64,000 bases of DNA from positions 372,001 to 436,000 of the forward strand of contig NZ_CP118100.1 of NCBI RefSeq assembly GCF_028747645.1. The letters are read 5' to 3'. The notes below the pieces were generated by a model. The model worked only from the letters and a program-made list of their open reading frames with translations, was not told the origin of the DNA and searched no databases. This stretch comes from Microbacterium esteraromaticum (GTDB lineage: Bacteria > Actinomycetota > Actinomycetes > Actinomycetales > Microbacteriaceae). This document shows positions 17,765 to 27,261 of this stretch, piece by piece (the first letter of the stretch is position 1; every line of letters starts with the position of its first letter). The position numbers and the translations under genes were made by a program.

Positions 17765-19017
17765 TGACGCAGGCGACGGCGGCCCCGGTGGGGGAGCAGC
17801 AGGCGGGGTGGCGCGATGTCGCCGCCCTGCTCGGTGCGCGTGCGCTGCGCCGGCTGCAACTCATCGCTTCGGCCGTACGCCCTCTGGGATGGACGCTGAT
17901 CGGCCTGACCGTGCTGTTCTGGGCCGTCGGCGCCGTGTGGGGCTGGCGTGAGCTGATCGTCGCGGCGTGGATGCTGGGCATCGTGCTGCTGATCTGCGCG
18001 GTGTTCCTGATCGGTCGCACCACCTATGACGTGACGCTCGATCTGGCGCGCACGCGGGTGGTGGTCGGGGAGCGGGCGATCGGCGCACTGACGCTGGCGA
18101 ACCGCAGCACTCGGGCGATCCTGCCCTCGCGCGTGGTGCTGCCGGTCGGCACGGGGCGCGGCGACTTCTCAATCCAGCGACTCGCTGCGGGCGAAGAGAC
18201 CGAAGAACTGTTCACGATCCCCACTCAGCGTCGCGGTGTGGTGCAGGTGGGGCCGGTCAGCATCGTGCGCGGCGACCCGCTGGGCGTGTTCGAGCGGGCG
18301 CATCGTCGTGATGAGCCGGTCGATCTGTACGTGCATCCCAAGACGGTGCTGTTCGGCGGTCAGTCACTCGGCTTCTTGCGCGACCTGGAGGGGCTTCCGG
18401 CCGCCGATCTGTCGCGTGATGACGTGTCGTTCCACGCGCTGCTCGAGTACCAGCCCGGTGACGACCTGCGGCATGTGCACTGGCGTTCCACTGCACGCAC
18501 GGGCGTCATGATGGTGCGGCAGTTCGAAGAGACCAGGCGTTCACACTTCGTGATCGGTCTCTCGCGCTCGCGGGCCGACTACCGCACCGACGACGAATTC
18601 GAGCTCGCGATCTCGGCTGCCGGCTCGATCGGGTTGCGCGCGCTGCGCGACTCGCAGCCGGTGGACGTGCGCGTGCAGGGCAGGGAGCTTCCGGCGAGCA
18701 CCGGCAAGCGCCTGCTCGACTCGCTCGCGCTGGTCGAGCAGTCCAAGCCCCGCGAGGGCGGTATCGCCGACCTCGCCGGTGTGCTGGCCGCCACGATGCC
18801 GTTGGCGAGCATCGTCGTGCTGGTGTGTGGTTCGAGCGTGCGCGCCGAGGATCTGCGGCAGGCGTGTGCCCGGATGCCCTTCGGAGCCAGAGCACTCGCG
18901 GTCGTTGTCGAGTCGGGGCGTGAGCAGCCCGCGCTACGCCGTATCGGCGAGGCCGACGTCGTCACGATCGGTGCCCTCGACCAGTTGCCCCTCGCACTTC
19001 AGAAGGTTCTCGCATGA
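17764..19017 (+). CDS. DUF58 domain membrane protein
   Basis: 417 residues. Two membrane segments near the N-terminus (about 40-85) precede a cytoplasmic or extracellular beta domain, then the DUF58 signature GDDLRHVHWRSTARTG and a von Willebrand-like C-terminal region. DUF58 proteins are the standard partner of MoxR ATPases; their biochemical function is not settled. ATGA overlap with moxR and a 4-bp overlap with the next gene show tight translational coupling. It presumably docks the MoxR ATPase to its membrane client. Confidence 0.9.
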   Translation: MTQATAAPVGEQQAGWRDVAALLGARALRRLQLIASAVRPLGWTLIGLTVLFWAVGAVWGWRELIVAAWMLGIVLLICAVFLIGRTTYDVTLDLARTRVVVGERAIGALTLANRSTRAILPSRVVLPVGTGRGDFSIQRLAAGEETEELFTIPTQRRGVVQVGPVSIVRGDPLGVFERAHRRDEPVDLYVHPKTVLFGGQSLGFLRDLEGLPAADLSRDDVSFHALLEYQPGDDLRHVHWRSTARTGVMMVRQFEETRRSHFVIGLSRSRADYRTDDEFELAISAAGSIGLRALRDSQPVDVRVQGRELPASTGKRLLDSLALVEQSKPREGGIADLAGVLAATMPLASIVVLVCGSSVRAEDLRQACARMPFGARALAVVVESGREQPALRRIGEADVVTIGALDQLPLALQKVLA

Positions 19018-21398
19018 CCGCCCCCGTCACGCCCGCGTTGCCGGTGCGCCGCCTGGCACTCGACCTCGTCAGCGTCGGCGTGCTGCTGCTGGTCGCCCTG
19101 ATCGGCTTTTGGTCGACGTTCGCCGGTCCGTCCTTCCTCATCGCCGCGATCGGCGGAGTACTGCTGGGGCTCGGCGTCGCGGCGGTGTGCGCGTGGCGGC
19201 GGTGGGGCATCCTGATCGTTTCGGGCCTGACGATCGTCGTGTACTTCGTCTTCGGTGGTGCGCTGGCTCTGCCGCACACGACCATCGCCGGGGTCGTGCC
19301 GACGTGGGACACCCTCAGCGGGCTCGCGCTGGGCGCGATCACCTCGTGGAAGCAGTTGTTGACGACGGTCGCCCCGGTCTCGGCGCACGACGGGCATCTG
19401 CTCGTGCCCTTCCTGATCGGTCTCGTGTGTGCGGTCACGGCAGCATCGCTCGCACTGCGGTTGCAGCGCGCCGTCTGGGCGCTGATTCCCGTCGTCGGCG
19501 CCATCGTGCTGGTGATCGCCCTCGGCGTTCCCCAGCCGGCGTTCCCGATCGTGCAGGGCATCGTCATGGCGGCGGTCGCCGTCGTCTGGCTCTCGCTGCG
19601 CGCCTGGTGGGCTCCGCAGGCGTCGGCTGTCGACGTCGCCGAAGCCGACCCGAGGCGTACCCGGCAGATGCGTACGCGCCGCCTGATCAGCGGTGTCGCC
19701 GTGATCGCGGTGGCCGCCGGCGTCGGTATCGGCATCAGCGCGGTGACCGAGCCGTCGCAGCCGCGTCACGTGTTCCGCGACGCGATCATCCCGCCGTTCG
19801 ACATCCGCGACTACGCCAGCCCTCTGCAATCGTTCCGCAAGAACGTACGCGACCAGAAGACCGAGACGCTGTTCGCCGTCGAGGGCCTGCCCAAGGGCGC
19901 ACGCGTCCGTATCGGCGCGATGGACCATTGGGACGGCGTGGTGTACAACGTCACCGATGGTGGGCCCGGTTCGTCCAGTGCCTTCACCCCACTGCGCTCG
20001 GACATGGCGCCCGAGGCGCAGGGCGTTCCCACCACGCTGCGTTTCACCATCGATCAGTACGCCGGGGTCTGGGTGCCCGGTGCCCCGGCGATCGACGACA
20101 TCACCTACACCGGGTCGCGGGGCGAGCAGCTGCGGCGCAGCAGCTACGTCAACACCACCACCGACACGGCGGTCGCGACCGCCGGCCTCGAGAAGGGCGA
20201 CACGTACACGATCGAGGCGATCGTGCCCGTGACGCCGACCGATGCGGAGCTGAAGGATGCGGCGTTCGCGAACGTCAAGCCGCACACGCCCGCGTACGCC
20301 CCCGAGGACCTCGCGAAGATCGCGGCGGATGCTGTCGCCGACGCCGAGACACCGATCGAGCAGGTGCGTGCGCTGGAGGTGCACTTCTCGAAGGAGGGTT
20401 TCTTCAGCCACGGTCTTGAAGGAGAGGTGCTGTCGCGGGCCGGCCACACGGCTGAGCGCATCAGCACGCTGCTCGGGGGCGATCAGCTGGTCGGCGATGA
20501 CGAGCAGTACGCGGTGGCCATGGCGCTCGCCGCGGGCGAGGTCGGCATCCCGGCCCGCGTGGTGATGGGCTACTACCCGGGCGACGACCGCGCGGGCAAG
20601 GACGTGTTCGAGGCGACCGGCGACGACGTGCACGCCTGGGTCGAGGTGCCCTTCGAGGGCCTCGGCTGGGTGGCGTTCGACCCGACGCCGCCCGAGGACC
20701 AGGTGCCCAGGAACCAGAACACCAAGCCCCGGGTCGATCCGAAGCCGCAGGTACTGCAGCCGCCGCCTCCACCGCAGGAGCCGGTCGATTTGCCGCCGAC
20801 GGTGCCCGACGAGCGCGAACCCCAGGACGAGAAGAACAACATCCTCGGCATCCTCGGGATGATCCTGGCCATCGCCGGACTCTCGCTGGGCGCACTGTTG
20901 CTGCTGCTGTCGCCGTTCATCGTGATCGGGGCGTGGAAAGCGGCGCGCCGCCGCGCTCGCCGCACCGCGGGGACGCCCACGGATCGTATCAGCGGCGGAT
21001 GGGACGAGCTCACCGACCGCGCCATCGACCACGGCGCCCGGCTCACGCCGGGGGCGACGCGGGGTGAGGAAGCGGCCGTCGTCGCCTCGGCCGTCACGGT
21101 ACCCGCGGCCACGGCGCTCGCCGACCGGGCAGACCGACAGGTCTTCGGTCCGGGCGAGCCGACCGCTGAAGAGGTCGACCTCTTCTGGCGCGAAGTGGAC
21201 GAGGCGGTCGGCGGCATGCGCGCCGGCGTCGGGTTCTGGGCGCGGGTGAAGGCGCGCCTCAGCATCCGCTCCCTCGCGGGCGGCACCCGTCTGGTCGAGC
21301 GCGTGCAGGATCTGCGCGCGGCTGCTGCCGCGCGCATGCGCCGCGAACCTGGCAACATCGATACGAACCGCCCGAGCTCCGAGAGTGAGACCCGATGA
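19014..21398 (+). CDS. TgpA-like transglutaminase-fold membrane protein lacking the catalytic Cys
   Basis: 794 residues: about seven N-terminal membrane helices (10-245), an extracytoplasmic region, a transglutaminase-core domain (about 480-560), a Pro-rich linker, one more membrane helix (about 620-645) and a cytoplasmic tail. In active family members the core begins with a G-x-C-E-Q-F/Y-A motif. Here the corresponding residues are G494-D-D-E-Q-Y-A500, with Asp496 in place of the Cys. The His (H540, DVHAW) and Asp (D556, AFDPTP) of the triad remain. So it is probably a binding pseudo-enzyme rather than a transglutaminase or protease. Same position and neighbours as the tgm gene of Bifidobacterium FN3 clusters. 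Confidence 0.85.
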   Translation: MTAPVTPALPVRRLALDLVSVGVLLLVALIGFWSTFAGPSFLIAAIGGVLLGLGVAAVCAWRRWGILIVSGLTIVVYFVFGGALALPHTTIAGVVPTWDTLSGLALGAITSWKQLLTTVAPVSAHDGHLLVPFLIGLVCAVTAASLALRLQRAVWALIPVVGAIVLVIALGVPQPAFPIVQGIVMAAVAVVWLSLRAWWAPQASAVDVAEADPRRTRQMRTRRLISGVAVIAVAAGVGIGISAVTEPSQPRHVFRDAIIPPFDIRDYASPLQSFRKNVRDQKTETLFAVEGLPKGARVRIGAMDHWDGVVYNVTDGGPGSSSAFTPLRSDMAPEAQGVPTTLRFTIDQYAGVWVPGAPAIDDITYTGSRGEQLRRSSYVNTTTDTAVATAGLEKGDTYTIEAIVPVTPTDAELKDAAFANVKPHTPAYAPEDLAKIAADAVADAETPIEQVRALEVHFSKEGFFSHGLEGEVLSRAGHTAERISTLLGGDQLVGDDEQYAVAMALAAGEVGIPARVVMGYYPGDDRAGKDVFEATGDDVHAWVEVPFEGLGWVAFDPTPPEDQVPRNQNTKPRVDPKPQVLQPPPPPQEPVDLPPTVPDEREPQDEKNNILGILGMILAIAGLSLGALLLLLSPFIVIGAWKAARRRARRTAGTPTDRISGGWDELTDRAIDHGARLTPGATRGEEAAVVASAVTVPAATALADRADRQVFGPGEPTAEEVDLFWREVDEAVGGMRAGVGFWARVKARLSIRSLAGGTRLVERVQDLRAAAAARMRREPGNIDTNRPSSESETR

Positions 21399-22711
21399 CG
21401 ATGCTTCCCTTCGGCGAGGTCGCACCCATTCAGCGACGCGTCATCGCGTACATCCTCGACGCTCTGATCGCGGGTGTCATCCCGGTTGTGGGCGCGATCA
21501 TCGTCGTCGGCATGCTGACTGCGGCGGCCACTTCAGACGACCCGACGGCAGGGGTGCTCGCGGCGACATTCGTCGTCATGCCGATCATCGGGCTGGCGCA
21601 GTTGGCCTGGCTCATCGTCTACACGCTGATGCAGGCGGGATCGGGGTCGATCGGCATGCGCGCCCAGGGGCTACGGCTCGCCTCGGCGCGGGACGGCGAA
21701 CCGATCGGCTTCTGGCGCGCGCTGCTGCGCAACATCGTGTTCGCCCTGGCGGGCTCGATCGTGGTCGGGTACTTCTCGCCGCTGTTCGATGGTTCGGGGC
21801 GGTATCAGGGGTGGCACGACAAGGCGGCGGATGCCGTGATGCTGAACGCCCGCGCGGCGGTGCCGGAGGCGTCCCTGAGCACCATGGCGATGCCCGTTCC
21901 CGAGACCGGCGCCCCGCTGCCCCGGCCCGGTGCCGGGTTCGCGACCCCGCCGATGCCACCGATGCCCGCTCCGCCGCTGCCGACAGCCTCGGTCGGCCAG
22001 CCGATCGCGCCGGAGTCGTTCGCGCGTCCCGCGTCGTCGGATGCGGCAGCACCCGGCGTTCCGGAAGAGACCGTCGTTGCTCCGCACCGTACTGAGGCGT
22101 TGCCCGATGACCCGCTCATCTCATTCGTGCCCGGCGTGACACAGCAGCCGCCCGCGGCGCCCTCAGCACCGCCCGCGACCGCAGCACCCCCAGTAGCGCC
22201 GAGGCCCGCAGCGGCCCCAGCACCGCCGGCGCTCGCAGCCCCGGCCACTCCGCCGACCCCTACCGCGCCCGCTTCCGATTCCGCGCCCGCTCCCGCCCCG
22301 GCGCCCGAGCAGTCCGTGGCATCCGCTCCGGAGCCGGCGTCGTTCCACGCCGAGGGCGATCTCGACTCGACCCGTATCAGCATCCCCGGGCACCGGCTGG
22401 TGTTCACCTGGGATGACGGCCAGCGCGCGACGGTCTCGGGCCGCACGCTGTTCGGACGCAACCCCGAGGCCGAATCCGGCGCGGCGGTCGTCGCCGTGCG
22501 CGACGAGACGCTCTCGCTGTCGAAGACGCACTTCGAGGCCGTAGCCGAACCGACCGGCGGCTGGATCATGGACCGTGAATCGACCAACGGCACCACCGTC
22601 GTGCGCGACGGTGTGCGCATCGCATGCCCTCCCGGGCAGCGGATCCCGGTACGGCTCGGGGATGCGATCGAGATCGGTGACCGCATCGTCACCATCGGCG
22701 GTTTCGCATGA
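21395..22711 (+). CDS. RDD-FHA fusion membrane protein 1
   Basis: 438 residues. The N-terminal RDD domain has three or so membrane segments (RRVIAYILDALIAGVIPVVG onward, to about residue 135). A long Pro/Ala-rich linker (about 165-320) follows, then a C-terminal FHA domain with the phosphothreonine-binding landmarks: GRNPE, SLSKTHFE and STNGTTV (residues about 350-437). FHA modules bind pThr peptides, and a kinase/PP2C pair is encoded next door. The gene overlaps both neighbours by 4 bp. The same architecture recurs at 27258-28730, so the two flank the phosphatase-kinase core. Confidence 0.88.
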   Translation: MTMLPFGEVAPIQRRVIAYILDALIAGVIPVVGAIIVVGMLTAAATSDDPTAGVLAATFVVMPIIGLAQLAWLIVYTLMQAGSGSIGMRAQGLRLASARDGEPIGFWRALLRNIVFALAGSIVVGYFSPLFDGSGRYQGWHDKAADAVMLNARAAVPEASLSTMAMPVPETGAPLPRPGAGFATPPMPPMPAPPLPTASVGQPIAPESFARPASSDAAAPGVPEETVVAPHRTEALPDDPLISFVPGVTQQPPAAPSAPPATAAPPVAPRPAAAPAPPALAAPATPPTPTAPASDSAPAPAPAPEQSVASAPEPASFHAEGDLDSTRISIPGHRLVFTWDDGQRATVSGRTLFGRNPEAESGAAVVAVRDETLSLSKTHFEAVAEPTGGWIMDRESTNGTTVVRDGVRIACPPGQRIPVRLGDAIEIGDRIVTIGGFA

Positions 22712-23520
22712 CCGCACCGCTGACGGTGGTCGCCGGTTCATCCACGCATACCGGCCGACGTCGAGCGCTCAACGAGGACTCCTCTCTGGCGTGCGCGCCG
22801 GTCTTCGTCGTCGCCGACGGCATGGGCGGACACGAGGCGGGTGAGCGTGCCAGCGCCGCAGTCACGACAGCGTTCGCTGCGCTGATCGGGCGCGAGGCGC
22901 TAGGTCTCGACGACGTACGTCAGGCGCTCGCGCGTGCCCGCGGGGCGGTCGATGCCCTCGTCACGACGACGTCCTCCCGCGCGGGTACGACGCTCAGCGG
23001 TGTGGTGATCTCGTCGGTCGACGGTCTCGGCTACTGGCTGGCGTTGAACATCGGTGATTCGCGCACGTACCGGTTCGCCGGTGGTGAGCTGGAGCAGATC
23101 ACGGTCGATCATTCGGTGATCCAAGAGCTCATCGATGCCGGCGAGTTGACGGCCGAGACGGCCATGCACGACACCCGGCGCAACGTCATCACCCGCGCGA
23201 TCGGGGGCGGTAGCAGCGGAGACGCCGACTTCTGGCTGTTCCCGGCCGATGCGGGTGATCGGATGCTGGTGTGCTCGGACGGTCTCACCGCCGAGGTGCC
23301 CGATGCACGCATCCGCGAGGTGCTCGCGCAGGAGCGCGACCCGCAGCGCGCGGCGGCCGTGCTCACGGCCGAGGCAGTCGAGGCGGGCGGACGCGACAAC
23401 ATCACGGTCATCGTCGTCGACGCGACGGCGGTGGCCGCACGACCGGGGGCGGTCGTGCTGTCGGATGAGGTGGATGAAGCCACTCGTCCGCGTGAAGTTC
23501 TGAACGGAGGGGCTCGATGA
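22708..23520 (+). CDS. PP2C-family Ser/Thr protein phosphatase
   Basis: 270-residue soluble phosphatase that should reverse the neighbouring kinase. Metal-binding motifs are intact: RALNEDS (Asp24), VVADGMGGHEAGERAS (Asp37, Gly38), the LVCSDGLT motif with its Asp, and GGRDNITVIVVD near residue 226. No membrane segment or extra domain, so it acts in the cytosol. Overlaps of 4 bp with the RDD-FHA gene before and the FHA gene after place it in the middle of the operon. It corresponds to prpC of the Bifidobacterium cluster. Confidence 0.93.
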   Translation: MTAPLTVVAGSSTHTGRRRALNEDSSLACAPVFVVADGMGGHEAGERASAAVTTAFAALIGREALGLDDVRQALARARGAVDALVTTTSSRAGTTLSGVVISSVDGLGYWLALNIGDSRTYRFAGGELEQITVDHSVIQELIDAGELTAETAMHDTRRNVITRAIGGGSSGDADFWLFPADAGDRMLVCSDGLTAEVPDARIREVLAQERDPQRAAAVLTAEAVEAGGRDNITVIVVDATAVAARPGAVVLSDEVDEATRPREVLNGGAR

Positions 23521-24923
23521 CTCATTTCTCATATCGATCCGGTACCTGGCAGGTCGTCGTGGAGGACGGCGGCGTGGTCGCCGTCCCGGGCGACGTCGCG
23601 ATCGATCGCGTCGTGCGCCTGACGCGGATGCTGCAGCAGGGCACCCCGGCGCTGACCGACGTCATCGATGTGCTCGCTGCCGGCTCCATCGCCTCGCTGG
23701 GCTCGTTCGCCATCGCGCTCACACCGGGAGGTTCCGTGCGGTTCGCCGTGCGCGGCTCTGTCTCGGTGAGCATCGAGGCAGAGACGGGCACCGAGAGTGT
23801 CTCGGGTGCGGATGTCAGCACCTGGAGCGAGCGTTTCGTCGTCGACCCGAAGGGGTTCGCTCTGACGCTGGAAGAGGCGCGCGGCCACACGGCGCTGCCG
23901 ATCCGCTCCGGAGTGGTGCTCGCCGCGTCCATCACGACGGGGCAGGACGCCCCCGCAGAATCCGTCGTTGCCACGGCGGATGCCACGGGCGCAACATCCG
24001 CGCCGGCATCCGACGTTGTGGCCTTACCCCCGGCGCCGGTCGTCGCCGCCGACGGCGCGTACGCGCAGCACACCCTGATCCCGGCGGAGTACACCTTCGG
24101 CTCGGAGACCGAAGCGCTTCTCGGGGCGGATGCCGCAGACGAACCCGCCGCTGATGAGCCCGCCACCGAGGATGCGCCGGCCGCGCCCGTGCCGGCGGTC
24201 GATGCGGCTCCCGTGCCGGAGGCACTGTCGGATTCGGCGCTCGAGCAGACGATCCACAAGGCACCGACGCCCCCGCCGCCTCCGGCGCACGTTGTCGATT
24301 CGACGCCTCCGGCGCCCGGTGTCGCTTCGCCGCCTCCGGCGCCCCCTGTCGCTCCGCCTCCCGCGCCGCCCGCGCCCGCGGCATCCGCTCCGTTCCCGAC
24401 CATCGCCCCGCCCCTGCCACCGGCACCGCCCGCGCCGTCCGCGCCGGTCGGTCTCGGCGACCACGACGGGGCGACGATCTCGCTCGCCGAGGCGCGTCGG
24501 CTGCGCGCCGAGGGGAGCCTTGCGCCCGCCGACCCCGAAGCGCCGACCGAGATGATCCCGACAGTTGACGAACCCGCGGCCGCACACGGGACGGCGCGGC
24601 TGTCCACCGGCCAGGTCGTCGAACTCGATCGCACCGTGATCATCGGGCGCCGTCCACGCACGACGCGTGCCAGCGGTGAGTCGATGCCGCACCTCGTCGC
24701 GGTCGACTCGCCGCAGCAGGACATCTCGCGCAGCCACCTCGAGATCCGCCCCGAGGGCGACTCGGTCGTCGTGATCGACCTGCGCACGACCAACGGGTCC
24801 ACACTGATCCGGCCTGGAACCGACCCGGTGCGCCTGCACCCGGGTGAGCCCACCCTGGTGCTCGGCGGCGACGTCGTCGACCTCGGCGACGGCGTCACGG
24901 TCACCTTCGAGGGGCTTGCATGA
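23517..24923 (+). CDS. FHA-domain protein with Pro/Ala-rich linker
   Basis: 468 residues. The N-terminal ~125 residues form an unrecognised beta-rich domain. Residues ~140-330 are a low-complexity Pro/Ala linker with PPAPP repeats. The C-terminal FHA domain carries IIGRRPR, DISRSHLEI and TTNGSTLI, the expected phosphothreonine-binding residues (about 360-467). No membrane segment. It is likely a phospho-dependent adaptor for the kinase encoded immediately downstream (4-bp overlap). The N-terminal domain's function is unknown. Confidence 0.85.
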   Translation: MTHFSYRSGTWQVVVEDGGVVAVPGDVAIDRVVRLTRMLQQGTPALTDVIDVLAAGSIASLGSFAIALTPGGSVRFAVRGSVSVSIEAETGTESVSGADVSTWSERFVVDPKGFALTLEEARGHTALPIRSGVVLAASITTGQDAPAESVVATADATGATSAPASDVVALPPAPVVAADGAYAQHTLIPAEYTFGSETEALLGADAADEPAADEPATEDAPAAPVPAVDAAPVPEALSDSALEQTIHKAPTPPPPPAHVVDSTPPAPGVASPPPAPPVAPPPAPPAPAASAPFPTIAPPLPPAPPAPSAPVGLGDHDGATISLAEARRLRAEGSLAPADPEAPTEMIPTVDEPAAAHGTARLSTGQVVELDRTVIIGRRPRTTRASGESMPHLVAVDSPQQDISRSHLEIRPEGDSVVVIDLRTTNGSTLIRPGTDPVRLHPGEPTLVLGGDVVDLGDGVTVTFEGLA

Positions 24924-26551
24924 GCAGGCCGCCGTCCGTCCCGCCCCAGCTGCCGGGGTTCACGTTCGTCCAACCGCTGGGGGCCGGCGGCTTCGCCGAT
25001 GTGTTCCTGTACGAGCAGCAGATGCCGCGCCGTCGCGTCGCGGTCAAGGTGCTGCTCGCCGACCGCATCACCACCGGCGCCGCGCAGGAGTTCACCGACG
25101 AGGCGAACGTGATGGCGATGCTGTCGACGCACCCCGCGATCGTCACCATCTACCAGGCGGGCGTTGCCGGCGACGGACGCCCGTACCTGGTGATGGAGTA
25201 TTGCCCGCGTCCGAACCTGCAGGTGCGAGCACGCAAGGAGCCGTTCTCGGTGGCCGAGGCGCTGCGCGTCGGCATCCAAGTAGCGGGTGCGGTCGAGACC
25301 GCGCACCGCGCCGGCGTGCTGCACCGCGACATTAAGCCGGCGAACATCCTGGTCACCGAGTACAACCGGCCCGCGCTCACCGACTTCGGCATCGCCTCGA
25401 CCGCCGGGGCCGTGACCGAGGCGGCCGGGATGTCCATTCCATGGTCGCCGCCCGAATCGTTCGCCGAGCCGCCGCGCAGCGGACCCCGCACCGACGTGTA
25501 CGCGCTCGGCGCCACGGTCTACACGCTGCTGGCCGGGCGCTCGCCGTTCGAGCGGCCGGGGGAGCGCAACACCAGCGCCGATCTGATCGAGCGCATCGAG
25601 CGGATGGCGGTGCCGCCACTCGGACGCCCCGATTCCCCGGCCAGCCTGCAGGCCGTTCTCGAGCGCGCCATGGCGAAGAAGGCCGATGACCGCTATCCCA
25701 GCGCCGTCGCCTTCGCCCGCGCCCTGCAGAAGGTGCAGATCGAGCTCGCCCACTCGGTCACGCCGATCGACATCGTCGACGAGCACCACGCCGGTGACGA
25801 CCACGAGGATGACGACGACGGACTCACGCGCGTACGCGAGGTCACGTCGATCCAGCCGAACGCCCCCGGCGAGACGCGCCCCTCGGCAGCCACCGAACCC
25901 CGCTATCAGCCCGTGCCCGAGGCGCCGCGCTTTGACAGTCCGCCCGCGGCGGTGCCCCTCGAGCAGACGCAGGTGCGCGCGCCCGCCCCCGTGGCGCCGG
26001 AAGCCGATGATCGTACGCAGTTGCGTGCGCCGGCCGTGGTGTCTCCGACGGGCCCGGCCGCTCCAGCGGCGTCTGCCGAACGGCCCGCGGCCCACGCCGC
26101 CGACGGGGCTCCCGCGGCGGCAGAACCGGCACGACCACGGCGACGCGGCTGGATCGGCTGGACCGCCGCGGCTGTGGCGGTCGTGGTACTCGGCGTCTTC
26201 CTGGTGTTCAGCGATGCCATCACCGGCGCGCTGATCCCCGCACCGCAGCCCGTGGCATCCGACGAACCGCAGCCGCAGGACGTCGTGTCGAAGATCGTCC
26301 CCCCGGTCGACGATGTGCAGGGCACGCGGTCGGGTGACCAGGTGACGTTCTCGTGGGTGAACGCCGAACCGCAGGACGGTGACACCTACATCTGGCAGCA
26401 GGTCACGCTCGACGGCGGTGAGTCGCCGATGAGTACCGAGACGACGACGGTGACGCTCGACGGCGCCCATCCCGCGCGCACGTGCATCGAGGTCACGCTG
26501 GTGCGCAGCGATGCCAGGGCATCGCAGCCTGTTCGGGGGTGCGTCGATTGA
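24920..26551 (+). CDS. Membrane Ser/Thr protein kinase (Pkb2-like)
   Basis: 543-residue Hanks-type kinase. Glycine loop GAGGFADV (21-28), ATP-binding K43 in VAVKVL, catalytic HRDIKPANIL (H135-R136-D137), DFG at 155-157 and a PPE variant of the APE motif. An acidic/Pro-rich juxtamembrane region follows, then one membrane helix (about 409-430). The extracellular tail of about 100 residues is FN3-like, ending with two Cys, instead of the PASTA repeats of PknB kinases. The tail could sense the giant FN3 protein or wall material; that is inference. Overlaps its neighbours by 4 bp. Confidence 0.92.
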   Translation: MSRPPSVPPQLPGFTFVQPLGAGGFADVFLYEQQMPRRRVAVKVLLADRITTGAAQEFTDEANVMAMLSTHPAIVTIYQAGVAGDGRPYLVMEYCPRPNLQVRARKEPFSVAEALRVGIQVAGAVETAHRAGVLHRDIKPANILVTEYNRPALTDFGIASTAGAVTEAAGMSIPWSPPESFAEPPRSGPRTDVYALGATVYTLLAGRSPFERPGERNTSADLIERIERMAVPPLGRPDSPASLQAVLERAMAKKADDRYPSAVAFARALQKVQIELAHSVTPIDIVDEHHAGDDHEDDDDGLTRVREVTSIQPNAPGETRPSAATEPRYQPVPEAPRFDSPPAAVPLEQTQVRAPAPVAPEADDRTQLRAPAVVSPTGPAAPAASAERPAAHAADGAPAAAEPARPRRRGWIGWTAAAVAVVVLGVFLVFSDAITGALIPAPQPVASDEPQPQDVVSKIVPPVDDVQGTRSGDQVTFSWVNAEPQDGDTYIWQQVTLDGGESPMSTETTTVTLDGAHPARTCIEVTLVRSDARASQPVRGCVD

Positions 26552-27261
26552 GTACTGTGACGATCGAGTTCGCGGGGGAGTACTTCACGGTGGAGGCGGA
26601 CTCGTCATTCACCGTGGGGCGCGAGGGCGACCTCGCGCTGGATGAGAACCTCTACCTGCACCGGAACTTCCTCGAGATCGTGCACAACGGCGACCTGTGG
26701 TGGCTGGCGAACGTCGGCAGCCGGCTCACCGCGACGGTGACCGACTCCCAGGGCGGGGTGCAGGCCTGGCTCGCGCCCGGGGCGCGGCTGCCGCTCGTCT
26801 TCGAACGCACCACGGTGGTCTTCGCCGCCGGGCCGACCACGTACGAGCTGACCGTGCACGCGGCCGAGCCCGCATTCCGGGCGACGCGTCGGGCCTCAGA
26901 CGGCGACGGCGTGTCGACCATCGGTGAGGTGCCGCTGACCGAGAGTCAGAAGCTGCTCATCCTGGCGCTCGCCGAACCGCAACTGCGTCGGGACGGCACC
27001 GGCATGAGCGAGATCCCCACGACGGCGAAGGCCGCGGAGCGTCTGGGCTGGACCGTCACACGGTTCAACCGCAAGCTCGACAACGTGTGCCAGAAGCTCG
27101 ACCGCGTCGGCGTGCCCGGTATGCGGGGCGGCCAGCGCAGTTTCGCCACCAACCGCAGGGCTCGACTGGTCGAGCATGCCGTGGCCACGCGGCTGGTGAC
27201 CCGCGCCGATCTGACGATGCTCGATGCGCCCCAGGCCGACCCCGAAGGAGAACTGGAGTGA
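26548..27261 (+). CDS. FHA-like plus winged-helix protein (candidate phospho-responsive regulator)
   Basis: 237 residues from a TTG start that overlaps the kinase stop by 4 bp, following the operon's habit. Residues 1-105 form an FHA-like beta domain (FTVGREGDLALDENLYLHRN), in which the usual Ser-His pair is changed to LHRN. Residues about 125-230 are helical with a winged-helix look: SQKLLILALAEPQLRR, then AAERLGWTVTRFNRKLDN as the recognition-helix region, then a basic stretch RGGQRSFATNRRARL. FHA plus DNA-binding combinations, as in EmbR-type regulators, respond to kinases. It is the only apparent DNA-binding protein in the locus and so the best candidate for the repeated 20-bp operator. 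Moderately sure of fold, less of role. Confidence 0.65.
   Translation: MSTVTIEFAGEYFTVEADSSFTVGREGDLALDENLYLHRNFLEIVHNGDLWWLANVGSRLTATVTDSQGGVQAWLAPGARLPLVFERTTVVFAAGPTTYELTVHAAEPAFRATRRASDGDGVSTIGEVPLTESQKLLILALAEPQLRRDGTGMSEIPTTAKAAERLGWTVTRFNRKLDNVCQKLDRVGVPGMRGGQRSFATNRRARLVEHAVATRLVTRADLTMLDAPQADPEGELE

Noticed and set aside
23522..26470. 982-codon open frame on the minus strand across the FHA and kinase genes
   Set aside because: Same effect; the plus-strand genes have clear FHA and kinase motifs and coupled starts.
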